Of a DNA stretch of 64,000 nt, positions 24,231 through 36,788 are shown piece after piece (within the stretch, counting starts at the first letter, position 1; every line of letters starts with the position of its first letter). Source of the stretch: Amaranthus tricolor (lineage: Eukaryota; Streptophyta; Magnoliopsida; Caryophyllales; Amaranthaceae); contig NC_080052.1 in the NCBI RefSeq assembly GCF_026212465.1, positions 31,916,326 to 31,980,325 on the forward strand, written 5' to 3'. The notes under the pieces were generated by a model, which had not been told where the DNA came from, did no database searches, and saw nothing but the letters and a program-made list of their open reading frames with translations. The position numbers were made by a program, and so were the translations under genes.

Positions 24231-24774
24231 CTTTCTATTCTTGATGCGAGTAATTCTTATTCTATGATTGCTCTAATTCGGATTTACGGCATTGTTATTT
24301 ATTACACAGGCCGACATAATACTTGTTCAAATAGTTTTTCGTGAGAAGTTCAGTCCGATTAATGTATATTTTTAGTGCTTATTTACATTATTCTTGATGC
24401 TAATAATCATATTCTTAATGTTTATTTAATGCCTATTTATAATATCCTTAATACTTACTTCAATATCTTAAATGTCTACTTATATCATTCTTAATGTCTG
24501 CTTATAATATTTTAAAAATATATAATAAGCTAACATAATTAGAGATGATCACTTAAAAAGACTGTCTCTCACAAGACTTTATGATACCTATTTTCCCCTC
24601 GAGACATTATAAATTACAAAATTTTACTTTAAAATTTTCACTCTTGGGTTGGGTATTTCTCTTTTGAAAATTTTAAATTTAGATTTTTTCAATTCTTGTA
24701 TTTTTCGATTGTAAAGACTAATTGAGTTTGTTAATTTTGGATCATTTAGTTTTTTTTTTCTAAAAACAGAAAAT
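24231..24774. other. Intergenic AT-rich DNA
   Basis: Contains repeated phrases of the kind TTCTTAATGTTTATTTA between about 24370 and 24510, a loose low-complexity run. No genes seen. Confidence 0.45.
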
Positions 24775-25245
24775 GTTAGGTGTTCTATTGAAAAATTTGA
24801 AAAAAATAAGATTATTTAACAATTTTATTTCAAAAATAAGCTTCGTAAAAACTTTATTTCCAAAATAAGCGTCCGTACATCCAAACCTAAGCTTGGTGTA
24901 ATATCGCTGTTACTAACAGCGAAATAGAAAAAAAAATTAATAAAGTCTCAAGTTGCTGTTAGTAACAGTGACTTTAAGGTTGACTGGTCAACTCCTTAAT
25001 TTCGTAAGTTGGAATGAGGAAGTAACTGATAAAACGCATTAAGTCGCTGTTAGTAACAGCGATTTGAGGTTTTTATTTTTTTTTAATATTATTTTTTTTA
25101 GTTCGCTGTTAGTAACAACGACATTACACCAAGCCTAGGTTTTGATGTACGGACGCTTATTTTGGAAATAAAGTTTTTAAGAAGTTTATTTTTTGAATAA
25201 AATTGTTAAATAATCTTATTTTTTTCAAATTTTCGTTCTATTGTG
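24775..25245. mobile_element. Foldback element with ~140-bp inverted arms
   Basis: The left arm (about 24785-24930) and right arm (about 25095-25240) are reverse complements with roughly nine in ten bases matching by eye, including ATAAGATTATTTAACAATTTTA and AAGCGTCCGTACATC on the left. Four copies of an odd-length palindrome, CGCTGTTACTAACAGCG or close variants, sit inside and at the arm junctions (near 24906, 24953, 25042 and 25104). No coding capacity. Confidence 0.85.
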
Positions 25246-26101
25246 ATTTATTCATATTTTTTGTTTTAAAAAAGAAAAACCAAAATCCTAACACCTTCAC
25301 CCCTCTCCTCCCCCACAGCAGACCCACCACCACCTTCACCTCCCCTGAACTACCAACAAATATCACCTCACAACCCACCCTCTCTCATACAAGTCTTCAA
25401 CTTCATCTCCTTCCCCAAGAAATTGAACATATTGAAGCCATTAGGTTGGAGAGCGAAAATGGCGACTTCAAGCTCATAGAAAGAGAAAGAGAGAGCTGTC
25501 GTGAAGATGAGGAGAGAGAAAATTAGGTAAAATAGTGGTGAGCTCGTCCGCATTGAAAAGTGTAGTGGTGAGGAGAATCCTCAGTTAGGTTGAACTTCGT
25601 CTGCTATTTTGAGTTCATCAGCAATAGTTGTGTCAGGGAGGGGTTGGTGATGATGGAGGAGGGAAGGGCGGCAATGATTGGTGGTGGTGGGTAGTTACAT
25701 GGAACTATGGAAGGGTGGCAATGGTTGGTGGTGGTGGTGGTGATGGTGCCTGGTAAGGGAGGAGTTGTTAAAGGTGAGTTTGTGAGTTTCTTTTTCTCCT
25801 ATTTTATAAAGTTTAAAAATTACAAAATAAAAGAAAAATAAAATTTAGTACCATTCCTAAAAAGTATTCTCTATATGTTTAACCTTGTTTTCACTTTTCG
25901 TAGTTAAAATTTTTAAAGGATAATATAAAAGATAATAGACTAAGATGGTAAATCTTTTGAAATAGTAAATTTTATCTCATTCTCAAAGTTAACGTTTTCC
26001 TTTTTATTTCATGCTATAAAAAACTCATATTAAGCTATGTTTTATATAGTATTCTCCTTGAGATGAATTCATATGTATAGATTTATTTAAATTCTCTCAT
26101 G
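25246..26101. other. Intergenic DNA with purine- and GGT-rich patches
   Basis: 25480-25770 is rich in GAGAGA and GGTGGTGG words. Short frames in it are low-complexity. No gene recognised. Confidence 0.4.
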
Positions 26102-26312
26102 TAGTGTTTGGAAACAAGTATTTCATTTCAAATTATAAATTTTAATTATGAAATCATAAATGAAGAATTTGAGAAAATCCTTAATATTAACTACTTTGAA
26201 AACAATGATGAAATTTGATTCAAATACAATTTTGAAAATTTTTAATTTGCCAAACAATAAATTTAAACCAATTCTAAATTTTCAAATGAAATCATTATTC
26301 CCAAACATAGCA
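26102..26312 (-). mobile_element. Non-autonomous MITE, copy 2 of a three-copy family
   Basis: Begins GTGTTTGGAAACAAGTATTTC and ends CATTATTCCCAAACATAG, so the ends are inverted copies. Its interior is the reverse complement of the copy at 20614-20849: TATAAATTTTAATTATGAAA here matches the reversed right part there. Confidence 0.7.
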
Positions 26313-27120
26313 TCATAGATTTTTAATTTCAATATGTAACAAATTCAAAGGACAGATAGTAAATCCCAAAAGTATCGAACAAAAAGCAAAACCTAAGAAA
26401 TGAAGTGAATGCATCGCATCTCGTTTCTGAAAATGTTACTAAGAGAATAAAACTTGAGACAATAAGTAAAAGTATTACCAAAATAATAATCATTTAAATG
26501 ACTAAGCAGCCTTTCAGCAAGGTTGTCAATGTCATGTACTAAAGTACCAACAAGCTATGGGCAGCCATTCTCTGTCTCCTTCAGGAAATGTGGCCTGCGG
26601 GACGGACTCGAGACACAAGTCACAATGTCCAAACAAACCCATCCCCGACTGGCATTAGTGGCTCCATCATCATCAACCACATCAATATATACTTCCTCTG
26701 TTCTATTTCAACTAACTGTTGCACTTTACCTGACAAGCTACTTAAAACCACGGAAGGGAATACGTCGAGGTTGTTACAGTACATTATAGACACTATGCAG
26801 ATAGTCATTTTCATCGATGAAAACTAAATCCAACAAAATTATACAGTACACGTTAATCCGTTCCCTATATACAGAATTGCATCTAAAATAACAGACTGTC
26901 AACATTTACAAGTACTAATCTAAATATGATAATCCATAATAAACAAATATTCTTGTTAAAGTACTTTCAGATCGAATCCAACCAAACGTTTATCAGCACC
27001 ATAGTATCACTACTCCTGATCTTCAACAACATTTGAGACCAAGAAACAGACTAGTTGAAAGATTTCACGACTGCTCATGCATACACCCTCACATCAGGAG
27101 TACAATTGGCTACCATCTTT
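26313..27120. other. Intergenic DNA
   Basis: No convincing coding frame on either strand. The overlapping frames 26523-26827 (+) show no family character. Confidence 0.4.
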
Positions 27121-27132
27121 TCTTAAACTTCT

Positions 27133-27282
27133 ACTGGATTAGGAATACCTCCTCTTGAGCTTTCCACTACCTCATGGATACAACCAGCATTCCACTCAGA
27201 AGATGGGCTCACAAATTCATTGGTGAACCATGCTTCTATTTTCTTAACCTGCATAGCAAGATCTTCAATGTGGCTAGCAAAA
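27133..27282 (-). CDS. Possible terminal exon of an unrecognised gene
   Basis: On the minus strand, after a TTTTGCTAG acceptor at about 27283, a frame reads HIEDLAMQVKKIEAWF, then SSEWNAGCIHEVVES, and ends IPNPVEV at a stop near 27133. Amphipathic and balanced composition make it look like real protein. I do not recognise a family and could not find upstream exons between 27300 and 28480. It could be the relic of a lost gene or an alternative 3' exon of the TDBD gene upstream. Confidence 0.3.
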
Positions 27283-27289
27283 TGAAGTC

Positions 27290-28489
27290 ACATAATCACG
27301 TCTAAGACACTACTTACTGCAACTAAATAAATTATGTAGTGCACACCAGATGTCCTACGCAAGAAATTATGTACTGACTACTGCGGTACAAATACTGACT
27401 GAAAAAAAAAACAGCATACAGATTCATCCACATGCTTGCTGGTGAACTTAAAATTTGGGAGACCAAGGTTCAGTATCAAACAAACCAAACAATGAACTGT
27501 GAACCAGATTAGTAAATTTGGATTATAATAATGGGTAGCAACGAGCATAAAACCAACTATGAACAAACACTCCTTTATACTTCAAATGACCAGCAAAGCT
27601 AGTGGTTAACTCGTGTATAGCTCTAAACATTTTAATAAGCTTGTTAAGAGTCGTCTACAAACCCAACGAGAGTCCACTTGTGTACAGCAAAGAAGGATGC
27701 CCATAGGGTGCTTTCCACATATAGAGGCTTATTTGACAATTATTTTGAAACCCAAGTACACAAGCCTATGGAGGAACCTTGGCATTTTTCACTAGAAAAG
27801 ACACTACTGCGCTTGAAAGATGCCAAAGACAGGAAGATTTACCATAGCAAGATGCAGAAAACTAGCGCCACATAGGCGCTATAGGGCCCCAAATCAGTGC
27901 CTAGTACAGCTTCAATAGCCTACTTGACGCCTAGAACCACCTTGCACTGCTTCACGTTTATTTGTGCATATAATGTCTTGTTTTGTATGCTGTGTTTCAT
28001 GATATGACATAATGAAATAGCACTTCCAAAAAGCATTGGGATGCTTCCATTGAAATTCTATAGCTAGAGTTGCAAAATCAATTGCAAAGATATATAATGA
28101 GATTGAATTTCTTTTGCGTAATGTTATTTTTATCCATGCTCATCTTTGAATACAACATTATCTTGCACACATAATATTTACTATGTTTGTGTAAATTCAT
28201 CCTATCCAACCTAGAGTCTTAGACACTTCGGGGGACATAACGTTTAAAGAATACATACTTGTTCCTCGTCTTTTGTACCAAGTTTTTAAAAACATTTGTT
28301 CACCAATATCTTCGCAGTGTTCATAAGTTTGTGATTTAAAATTCAACTTCAGAGTTTGTGATCATATTTGGTGATCAAGTCACGTGAATGTTTGTGATGC
28401 TTGAGATGTTCGTGGTGGATCACAAGAGGAACTGAAACTTGTCACTAGAGGGTGATGTTATAACGTGTTGCAATGTTTATTATAAAAAA
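27290..28489. other. Intergenic DNA, content unclear
   Basis: A plus-strand frame at 27720-27870 (containing MEEPWHFSLEKTLLRLKDA) looks protein-like but has no recognisable family and no clear partner exons. The stretch CGCCACATAGGCGCTATAGG near 27867-27886 is a small GC-rich imperfect palindrome of a kind common in dispersed plant repeats. Confidence 0.3.
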
Positions 28490-28734
28490 TACTCCGTCTG
28501 TCCCTCTCATTTTGCAAAGTTGCAAAATGGGTGAAATTTAATGGAAAGAGTAATTGGGTTGGAGAATGAAACAGAAAACAAGTTAAAAATAGAAATGAGT
28601 GCTTAATTGGAGAATATAAGTTTGTGGATGAAATTAAAAGGAGGTTGAGACCGTTGCCAAATAAGAAAAGGTGCAAAATCAGTGGGACAAATTAAAATGG
28701 AAAGTGGTGTAAATTGAGAAGGACAAAAGGAGTA
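28490..28734. mobile_element. Stowaway-like MITE
   Basis: About 245 bp, flanked by TA on both sides. Left end CTCCGTCTGTCCCTCTCATT; right end reads, reversed, CTCCTTTTGTCCTTCTCAATT. This fits the Tc1/mariner-related Stowaway pattern (CTCCCTCCGT..., TA target duplication). No coding capacity. Confidence 0.8.
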
Positions 28735-28954
28735 TTTTTTTTTTTATACTTAGCATTAGATTCCTCTCCATTGTGGAATCAATTACTTTTGAGACTCGAA
28801 AATGACATATCATCTTATCAATTCAGTTATGTCAGACAACATTTCATCAAAATATTTTGCACACAAATAAAAATACATGTAATGGAACTTAACAGAGATT
28901 TAAATGTTAGAAGAATTCTTACCAGTCCCTTCACAGCAAGTTAATTTATAATGA

Positions 28955-31313
28955 TTAATTCCTCTCTTCCTTACCATAAATACGCTGAAGTTCCCGTGTA
29001 GCAGCCAGGAAAGAATCTAACAAACATAAGCAACAAAGAATAAGAAAAGTGCACTTTGCATTAAAAGAAATGTTAATCAAATGAAAAAAAATATCACCTT
29101 TCCATGCACGGAAGGATTTTTGATTGATGGGCGAACCTGTTATTGTTTGAATAACATCAAACAGCATATTCTGTGGTGTATTCCTGAGCTCTTGAACAAT
29201 CCCATAAATGGTTTTCCCGTTCTCAAAGTAAATGTGATTGTTGGGGTGTTTTGTTTTGCAACTAGCATGTCGCTCAAACTCATAGGCATTAATAACCTAA
29301 ACAAGCAAGAAAATCTGTTGGTCGGATCCAACATTAGACCCTATAAATCCAAGGTAAAAATTATAAGAAAACCTACTTTAGAGAAGTTGCATGACTGACA
29401 TCCACAAAGATATCCAGAACCTTTAATGATACCACGAAGCTCTTTCTAGCATATATAAGCACACACGTTGTCAACCCAATCTAGCTAAATCCAACAATGA
29501 ACCAAAAACTATATAAAATATTACCTCTCGTGACCAAGCAATATACTTCACAGGCACCTCATCCAAAATACCAGTGGAAAGCAAACTTCTGACATTTGAA
29601 GGAAAATTGTTGGGAGGTGCCTTTTTAGTTGTTTTAGTGTCTTCTTTCTTTCTGGTGACACTATCTGCTCCCACATTGATAACTTGAGCAGTACCTGTAG
29701 GTGCATTAGCATTTAAGACCATCAATTTCTTTTGGTTTAATGTGTCGCTCCGTTGAACAGAAGGATGGCCCATTAGCAAGTCGTAATTGCATATCAGACT
29801 AGCGGAAGCATTTGCTTCATCATCCTCATTGTAACCACCAAAGGATATTATGTTACTCTCTCCCTTGCTGAATGAGTGACCAATAGATGATGTATTGTTT
29901 TTACATTTGCTGTTAGCTGGAGCAATATTTGTGGTGCAGTCAAGCCCTTTGCTATAACTGCTAGTCACTGAGATACAGCCATCACTTCCATATGCATTAC
30001 TTGTGGGGATCAAGTGATTGTCCTCTTTGCTGAGGTTTCCCATGGAAACGACATTGTGATCACCTTTGCTGAAGGTCTCAGCCATTGGCACGATATTACC
30101 ACCAGCACCACCAAATGAATTCACCATTTGCATGGTGCTGCTGTCAGCCTTGTAAGGGTTCCCCATATCCATTGCGTTACAAGCATCTTTACTATATGTC
30201 TGCCCCATAGGTATAAAATTGTCACCTTCCCTACCATAGGAGTGTCCAACTGTTACAACATTTTCCACCTCTCGACCATATGTCAAACCCATAGATATAC
30301 CACTATCATCCACCTCGTCATACCCATGAGTGGTCGAAATACCAGCATTAGCTTCAGTAGAATACGACGCTCCTGCAACCATAGACATGACGTTGTCAGG
30401 ATCTCTTACTTCACTAACTTTAACTTTCCTGATCCCACCATAGTTTATTCCCGACTTGGGATCTTCTAATGGATGAGACATAGATAGACCAAATGAGGAA
30501 GTATGCCCAAAAGGATCAACTGTAACCTTTCTTCCCATATGTAAACTACCCACATTGACAGGCACTACATTTCTCTCATCAAAACTAGCATCCCTACCCG
30601 CATCAGTATCAAACAACTCTTCGGTAAGTTGAGTTGACACCGAGCTAAAACTTGACAGATTTCCCCACGGAGAAAGCGTTGAGGTGGGAATTTCAGCAAA
30701 TGAATCACCACTAGAAACTTCTACAACTTGCTTTTTGCTCGGTAAAAACTCAGCCTCACCACTATCTATAAACCATTGATGCGAACGCTTAGCTTCAATT
30801 CTAGAAACACTATCGTAAGAAATTTCTCCATCAGTCAAACACCCACCATCCTTGGACATCCAAATCCCCTTATTTTGAAAAGACTGCAGCAACATGCAAC
30901 ACTCATTTCACTCACAAAATAGCTCTATAACAAAATAAAAATTAAAACATGCTGAAATGTAGCAGAAAAAAAACTCACCATCATGGAAAACCCTTTTCAC
31001 CTTTTTACTTAAAACTTTATGGCAATAAGGTAACTTTGATATCTACTTTGATGAAATCCCAAACAGAAATATCAATTTCCTCAAAATGTATCATCAACCA
31101 ATTTACACTATACCATCATTGAAAGCCTTATTACCATGTTTTCTACTTAGACATTTAATCTTTAATCAAAATAGTCAATTTCACATAGTATAATCAAATT
31201 CAATCAATAAACATTCAAGAAGTGTTAAAACAAATTTCAAAAACAATCCAATAAATGAGAAACAATTAGAAAATGCAATGAAAAGACAGACAAGTAATTA
31301 AAGTATATACCAT
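28955..31313 (-). CDS. TDBD (Tify-domain-binding-domain) nuclear-type protein
   Basis: Plant protein of the family that includes, from memory, Arabidopsis At5g13660 and At5g59830; molecular function unknown. Coding exons are 31311-31313 (the ATG alone), 29525-30883, 29377-29445, 29098-29296 and 28955-29016, joining in frame to 563 residues. The ATG abuts a GTATAT donor. The acceptor CTGCAG at 30884 then gives MSFQNKGIWM, the expected N-terminus; the in-frame ATG at 30895 lies inside the intron. The middle carries irregular repeats of the type SMGxTYxKExxN (e.g. GISMGLTYGREVENV and FIPMGQTYSKDACNA). The C-terminal TDBD has ELRGIIKGSGYLCGCQSC, INAYEFERHASCKTKHPNNH and FENGKTIYGIVQELRNTP, with zinc-type Cys/His. 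The last residues are RELQRIYGKEERN. Confidence 0.88.
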
Positions 31314-32948
31314 GAATGCAATTCTGGAGCAAAGTTGATGAATATTTCAGCAGTGAATTGGAAGTAGCTAAATTCAAAAGAAATAAAAGTGGCAGATCTC
31401 AGAATAAACGGATCTTAGATTAAGGGGTATTTGGATAAAAGAGATGGAGCGCTTGGTCTACGAAAAGCGAAAATGACAGCATAAAAGGTTGTTTGGATTG
31501 ATTTTATAATCGGGAAAACACAAGGATGATGATGGAAGTAGTAAGAAATGGTGGTGAAAATGGAGCACAGCGGAGAAGAAAACGGCAGCGCGATGGCGGT
31601 TTCATTAACACTAGAGAGTGCAACTGACGCTGAAACGATCTACTATGTGTCTATGATGTGAAACTAAAAATAGCATTTTTCTTGATTTTTTTGGGTTGCC
31701 GGTGAGGTGGATAGTAGGATTCTTTTCAAGGGTTTTTCTTTATTGATTTGAAACTTCAACAACCATGTTATACTAATTCAAAATAAATGGTTTCAAAAAA
31801 AAAAGAAATTCAAAATAAACAATGTATATTTTTTTTACTCAAAAAGTATCCACATATAATATATTATGAATTTAAAAAATTCAGATATTAATTCACAATA
31901 AAGTCTTATTACATGTATCACTTTTTCATATAAAGTTCTTAATTTAATTATCGTTGTTGTCTCCTTCCTTCAACATACCCCTTAGTAAACAATTTTGTCT
32001 ACTACTTAAGTCTATAATTTTGTTTATATTGCGCTAATTAATAAATAATTGATTATTTATCACAATTTTTTAGAGAATATTGTCAGAAACAACATAGAAA
32101 AATCTTACTTTTGTCAAAAATTACCTGGAATATTTTTTTTCAAAGACTACCTACAAATAATTTTTGGTTAAATACTGCCTATTAACAGTTACCGTTAAAC
32201 ATCCATTAATAAATCACATATTGTTTGATTTATTATTTTGAAATGGGGAAAATCACATGCAAGGTGTGAATGAAACTGGGATGGATTTATTAAATATGGA
32301 CATGTGATTTTATGTGAGAGAAGAAACTGAAATTTCGATGGAAATCGTTAATAGGTATTATTTGACAAAAAAATTATGTACATAGTTTTTGACAAAAAAA
32401 AATTATTCTATATAGTTTTCGACAATTTTTTTTTTCCTTTTTTCTATATAAATTTGAGAGATAAAGATACAAATGAAATATTAAACATGATTAAATTTTC
32501 TCGACCTCTTGTATATGCAAACTACTCACTCATAAAGTTTCTCTCTAAAAGGTTGAAAATATTCTATAGATCATCTATGTATATATTCAAATTATGTGCT
32601 TGTAAATATCTCATTTAAGGTTATTAAAAATTCAAAGTATTTGTTTTTCTTACCATTTTTTTAGAAGAAAATTCTCTAATAATATATTTAATATTTGTTC
32701 TTTTTTATCTTTTTGGATTTAGGATTAGTATTTTTTAATGCCATCCTAACTTCAAAACTTGACATTTTCACAAAACCAAATAAAATTAGTACACATTTCT
32801 AAATTTCACCAAAAAAAAAAAACTAGTCACACCGGAAAAGCCTCGAATATTTGACGGCAAACAAGAAATCCCCTCTAAATTTTTTTCTCATTGATTCTGC
32901 TCCTATTAGGGTTTCTGAATCCCCAAATTCAAGGCAAATTCAGAAACC
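31314..32948. other. Divergent intergenic region between the TDBD gene and CSN4
   Basis: The two genes are transcribed away from each other. The TDBD leader lies somewhere in 31314-31670 and the CSN4 leader just before 32949. The middle is AT-rich with runs of T and no gene. Confidence 0.5.
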
Positions 32949-35900
32949 ATGGAAAGTGCATTAGCCAGCGCATCAGCCATCGGCGACCAAAGACAGAAAA
33001 TCGAACAATACCGCAACATTCTTGCTTCCGTACTGTCCTCCAACGATGTCACTCAAGCCAAGAAGTTCATCGATCACAGTACTTTTTCTTTCGCTTTATG
33101 ATTTTGCAATTTCATTTCTTTTGATTTATTTTGTGTCAAGATGTATATAATCTGTGTGATGAATTTTGCAGTGTTATCGGATGATGTTCCGCTCGTTGTT
33201 TCGCGGCAGCTTTTGCAGACATTCGCGTTAGAGCTAGGGAAATTGGAGCCCGAACTTCAGAAGGAAATTGCTCATTATACTCTTCATCAGATTCAACCTC
33301 GCGTTGTTTCTTTTGAGGAACAGGTTTTTTCTTTTTTTTTTCCACATAGTTTTGAAATTTCTTTATAATTGATGCTGAAATGAAAGGTTCAAGAACTGCT
33401 GCATTGAGTTGGTGTTTAAGAATTGGAACGTTTTTTCTAGTTAAAGTTGAGCAAGCTAAAAGAAGTTCATGATCACTTCTCAATAATATGTCTTAGGGAG
33501 AGATTATTTAAGTTTTTCTTCAGAACTCTAAGATTTTCGATTTTCCTTACTCTCAACAGCTGCGCCTTTTAATTCTAATGATTTATGGTATATTCGATGA
33601 AATATTATGAAAATTCAGATGAGCTTAAGTGGGAATATATATAGAGTAGAGAATAGTTCTCAAGAGCATACATTTAGATGTAATATTATGTTGTTCAATC
33701 GAAAACAACCTCTATGTTAGATAACTAACAAGAAGTCGCGTACCTTCATCCCTCCAAATCCCGTTTCCAATTGGGAGCCAATTAATGGATAATTAAATGT
33801 TGTTGATTATTTGGGTCTAATATTGACAACAACAATGACAAAACCTTTCTCCCAAAATGTTAGGGTCAAGATCATGAATCCATAACTCATTTTCATGGTC
33901 GTCCACATGGATTCTTCTCTATTCATTTCGATTTTCTATCATCTCAATCTGTAACTCTAAAATTTTATATCCCTTTCCATTATTGCCCTCCAAGTCATTG
34001 TTGGTCTTCCTTGCCCTGTTTTTACTATGGGCTATGAGTTTAACTTTTTGTTAATCTTACTTACTGGTTTGCTAATAACCCATATTTTCACATGCCCAAC
34101 CATCTTAAACGATTCTCTTGCATGCTACCCTCAATATTTGCGACTCATATACCTTTTCTTATACCTCCATTTCGAATTTTATCCCTCAAGATATGCCCAC
34201 TAATTTATAGAAGAATTCACATTTCCGCTACTCGCATCTTCTTAATATGATTCCTTTTAAAAACCCAACATTTTGATCCATAAAGTAGCATTGTCGTTCG
34301 ATAAGGCCTGCCTTTAACTTTAGGGTCACTCCCTATATTTGCCACCCACTTACTTCTATAGGTTGCATCATGTTGGGTCTAGTATTGGTGATTGGTTAAT
34401 TTTGTAAGTTGAAATAATGTGAGGTATTTGTATGTGTAATTTTAGCTAGTCCTTCATCTTTAGTGAAATTGTGTGATAGTTCTATGGCTATGGGTGTATT
34501 GTAACATCATAGTTGTATATAGTTCTTTATTTGTCACTTGTAGGATTGTAAATGAGATTTGCATGTTTGATATCTATTGTTGTTATTGTCATGGTTATGT
34601 GACACATTTTAAAGAACCTAATGTGGAGGTCATTGATAGGCGTTTTGTGTGATTGGTTTCGAAGGCTTAACTGTTTTTATTTCACACTTCGATTATTTTA
34701 AAGAAATTAATGTGGAGGTCATTGATAGGCATTTTGTGTGATTGGTTCTGAAGGCTTAAATGTTCTTATTTCAAACTTTGATTTGCAATGATGAGTGAGT
34801 TATAAATGGCAATTTCTATCTGAGACTCTACACTAATAGAAAAAGGCATCAAATTGCCATTCATAATAGAGTGAAAGATATATGTGTAATGTGTCTATAG
34901 ATGTCATGATTTGCATACTTTGAAAACTTAAAAAATTTCTACCTTGCTTTAGTGGTGATTGATTCTTCAAAACTTCTTTATGCCACTTCTATTAGATAAA
35001 GCTTCAAATATTCAACTTTGTCTTTAATTTGTAGGCCCTAACCATTAGGGAAAAGCTTGCAGACTTGTTTGAGTCAGAGCAGCAGTGGTCTAAAGCAGCT
35101 CAGATGCTTAGCGGAATTGATTTGGATTCTGGAATGAGGTTTGATGTTACATGAGATTCACAGTGCTCTCTCTCTCTCTTTATTTTTTCCTCCTTTATAT
35201 GGAATAATAATATATTCCTTTGTTGTTTGAACACAATTTAACTGGTTGGGTTCATTTCAATGTCTTCTAGAGGGATTGATGATTCCTACAGGCTATCAAA
35301 ATGTGTTCAGATTGCTCGTTTGTATCTTGAGGTATTTTGAGTACAATTTTTTTAAAATCTTACTTGGTAAAATAAGCTGTATTCATGTGTCAAGCATGAC
35401 GTCTTGAATATTTCAAGATGGAGTTTTACCTCATTAGCTATGAATCATCGAGTTCTTGTCTCTTTGAAAATGCTTTTTTTGGTTTGGATGTTGGAGGGGA
35501 CTCAACCATTCTCCTTTCCAGTATATCTCGCCCATAGGAAACTTGATCAAAATGTGGGAAAAAAAGGGAGGCGACAACCCATACCCATAAAGGAAGATGG
35601 GGCCAAGGATTTACTAGGCTCAAGAAAGAGAGATGTTTTTAATTACATTTAAATTGTAATTAAGGTTGTAACTAATTATTGTATCGAAACTAATACATGA
35701 TTATACATGTCAAATAAATGATATAATATTCAGAAGAAAAATAGCAAGGATGACGAAACAACGACTCAACTTCAAAGCGATTATCCACAAAATAATGATA
35801 TGATATAAGTAGAAAGATTAATAGTATGATACTTGCAACAATTTGGTTTTTGAGTCTTGAGTGAGATGAGGGGATAAACAAGCATGGAGTTCTTGCATCC

Positions 35901-36739
35901 TAAATCCTATGAATAATCTGCGTCCAAATACACATCTCTTATTTTTATTCTCCTTTCACAACTCTGCCCATTTACAATAATTGTTGGACCTATAAAATTA
36001 ACCATAATAATACGTCGAAATTGATCCCACTCCTTTGCTTTCCATGAATCTCGACACCCGAAGGAAATCCTTACAAAATATATATAACCCAAGTAGAAAG
36101 GAATCAGCTTCAAAATCAGTCTAGGGTTCACTTAATCCCGCAATATTTTCAGATTCTATATGCCCATTTTGTAAGCTGTCGTCACTTGTAAGGGAAGCCC
36201 TAGATAACCATCGGAGGAATGATCATCAGCCGGATTATTACAATCAAACATGGGACTTTTGCCTGCTGTTATTCATGACGACGACTAACTCGTGGATTTG
36301 AGTAACGATCCATCGATATCTGCAAACTTTAATGCAACGGTATGATCGATCAAGAAGTGCGAAATTCCAATTTAAAACCAGGTTTAATTTGAAGGAAATG
36401 TTTTTTTCTTATTTCTTTATTATATGTGTTTTAGAGTTTTATCTCTCAATTTGAATTATTTCTTTATCTAGAGTAGATGTTAAAATAAAAACAAGTAGGA
36501 AATTGTCTAATTCATCTCAATGTAAATTTAATTAATATCAATTTTTTATACTTTTTAATTAAGGAAAATTACAAATATTTAGAATTGAATTTGTACATTA
36601 AATTCGTCTCTATGTATATTAAATTTGTTTCATTCTAGGCTATTCTAACCTAGCATCTGCAGCAGCCATGGCGAGCAATAGGGGGGACCATGAAATTTAG
36701 TTAGGCAATTGCATTTATCAGCGTCTCTTTAATTGTAAC

Positions 36740-36788
<49 letters not shown>

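Noticed and set aside
25203..25526. 107-residue plus-strand frame
   Set aside because: It begins in a foldback arm and continues into low-complexity Pro/Thr and Arg/Glu sequence.
33136..33483. 115-residue minus-strand frame
   Set aside because: It is the antisense shadow of CSN4 exon 2 and adjacent intron.
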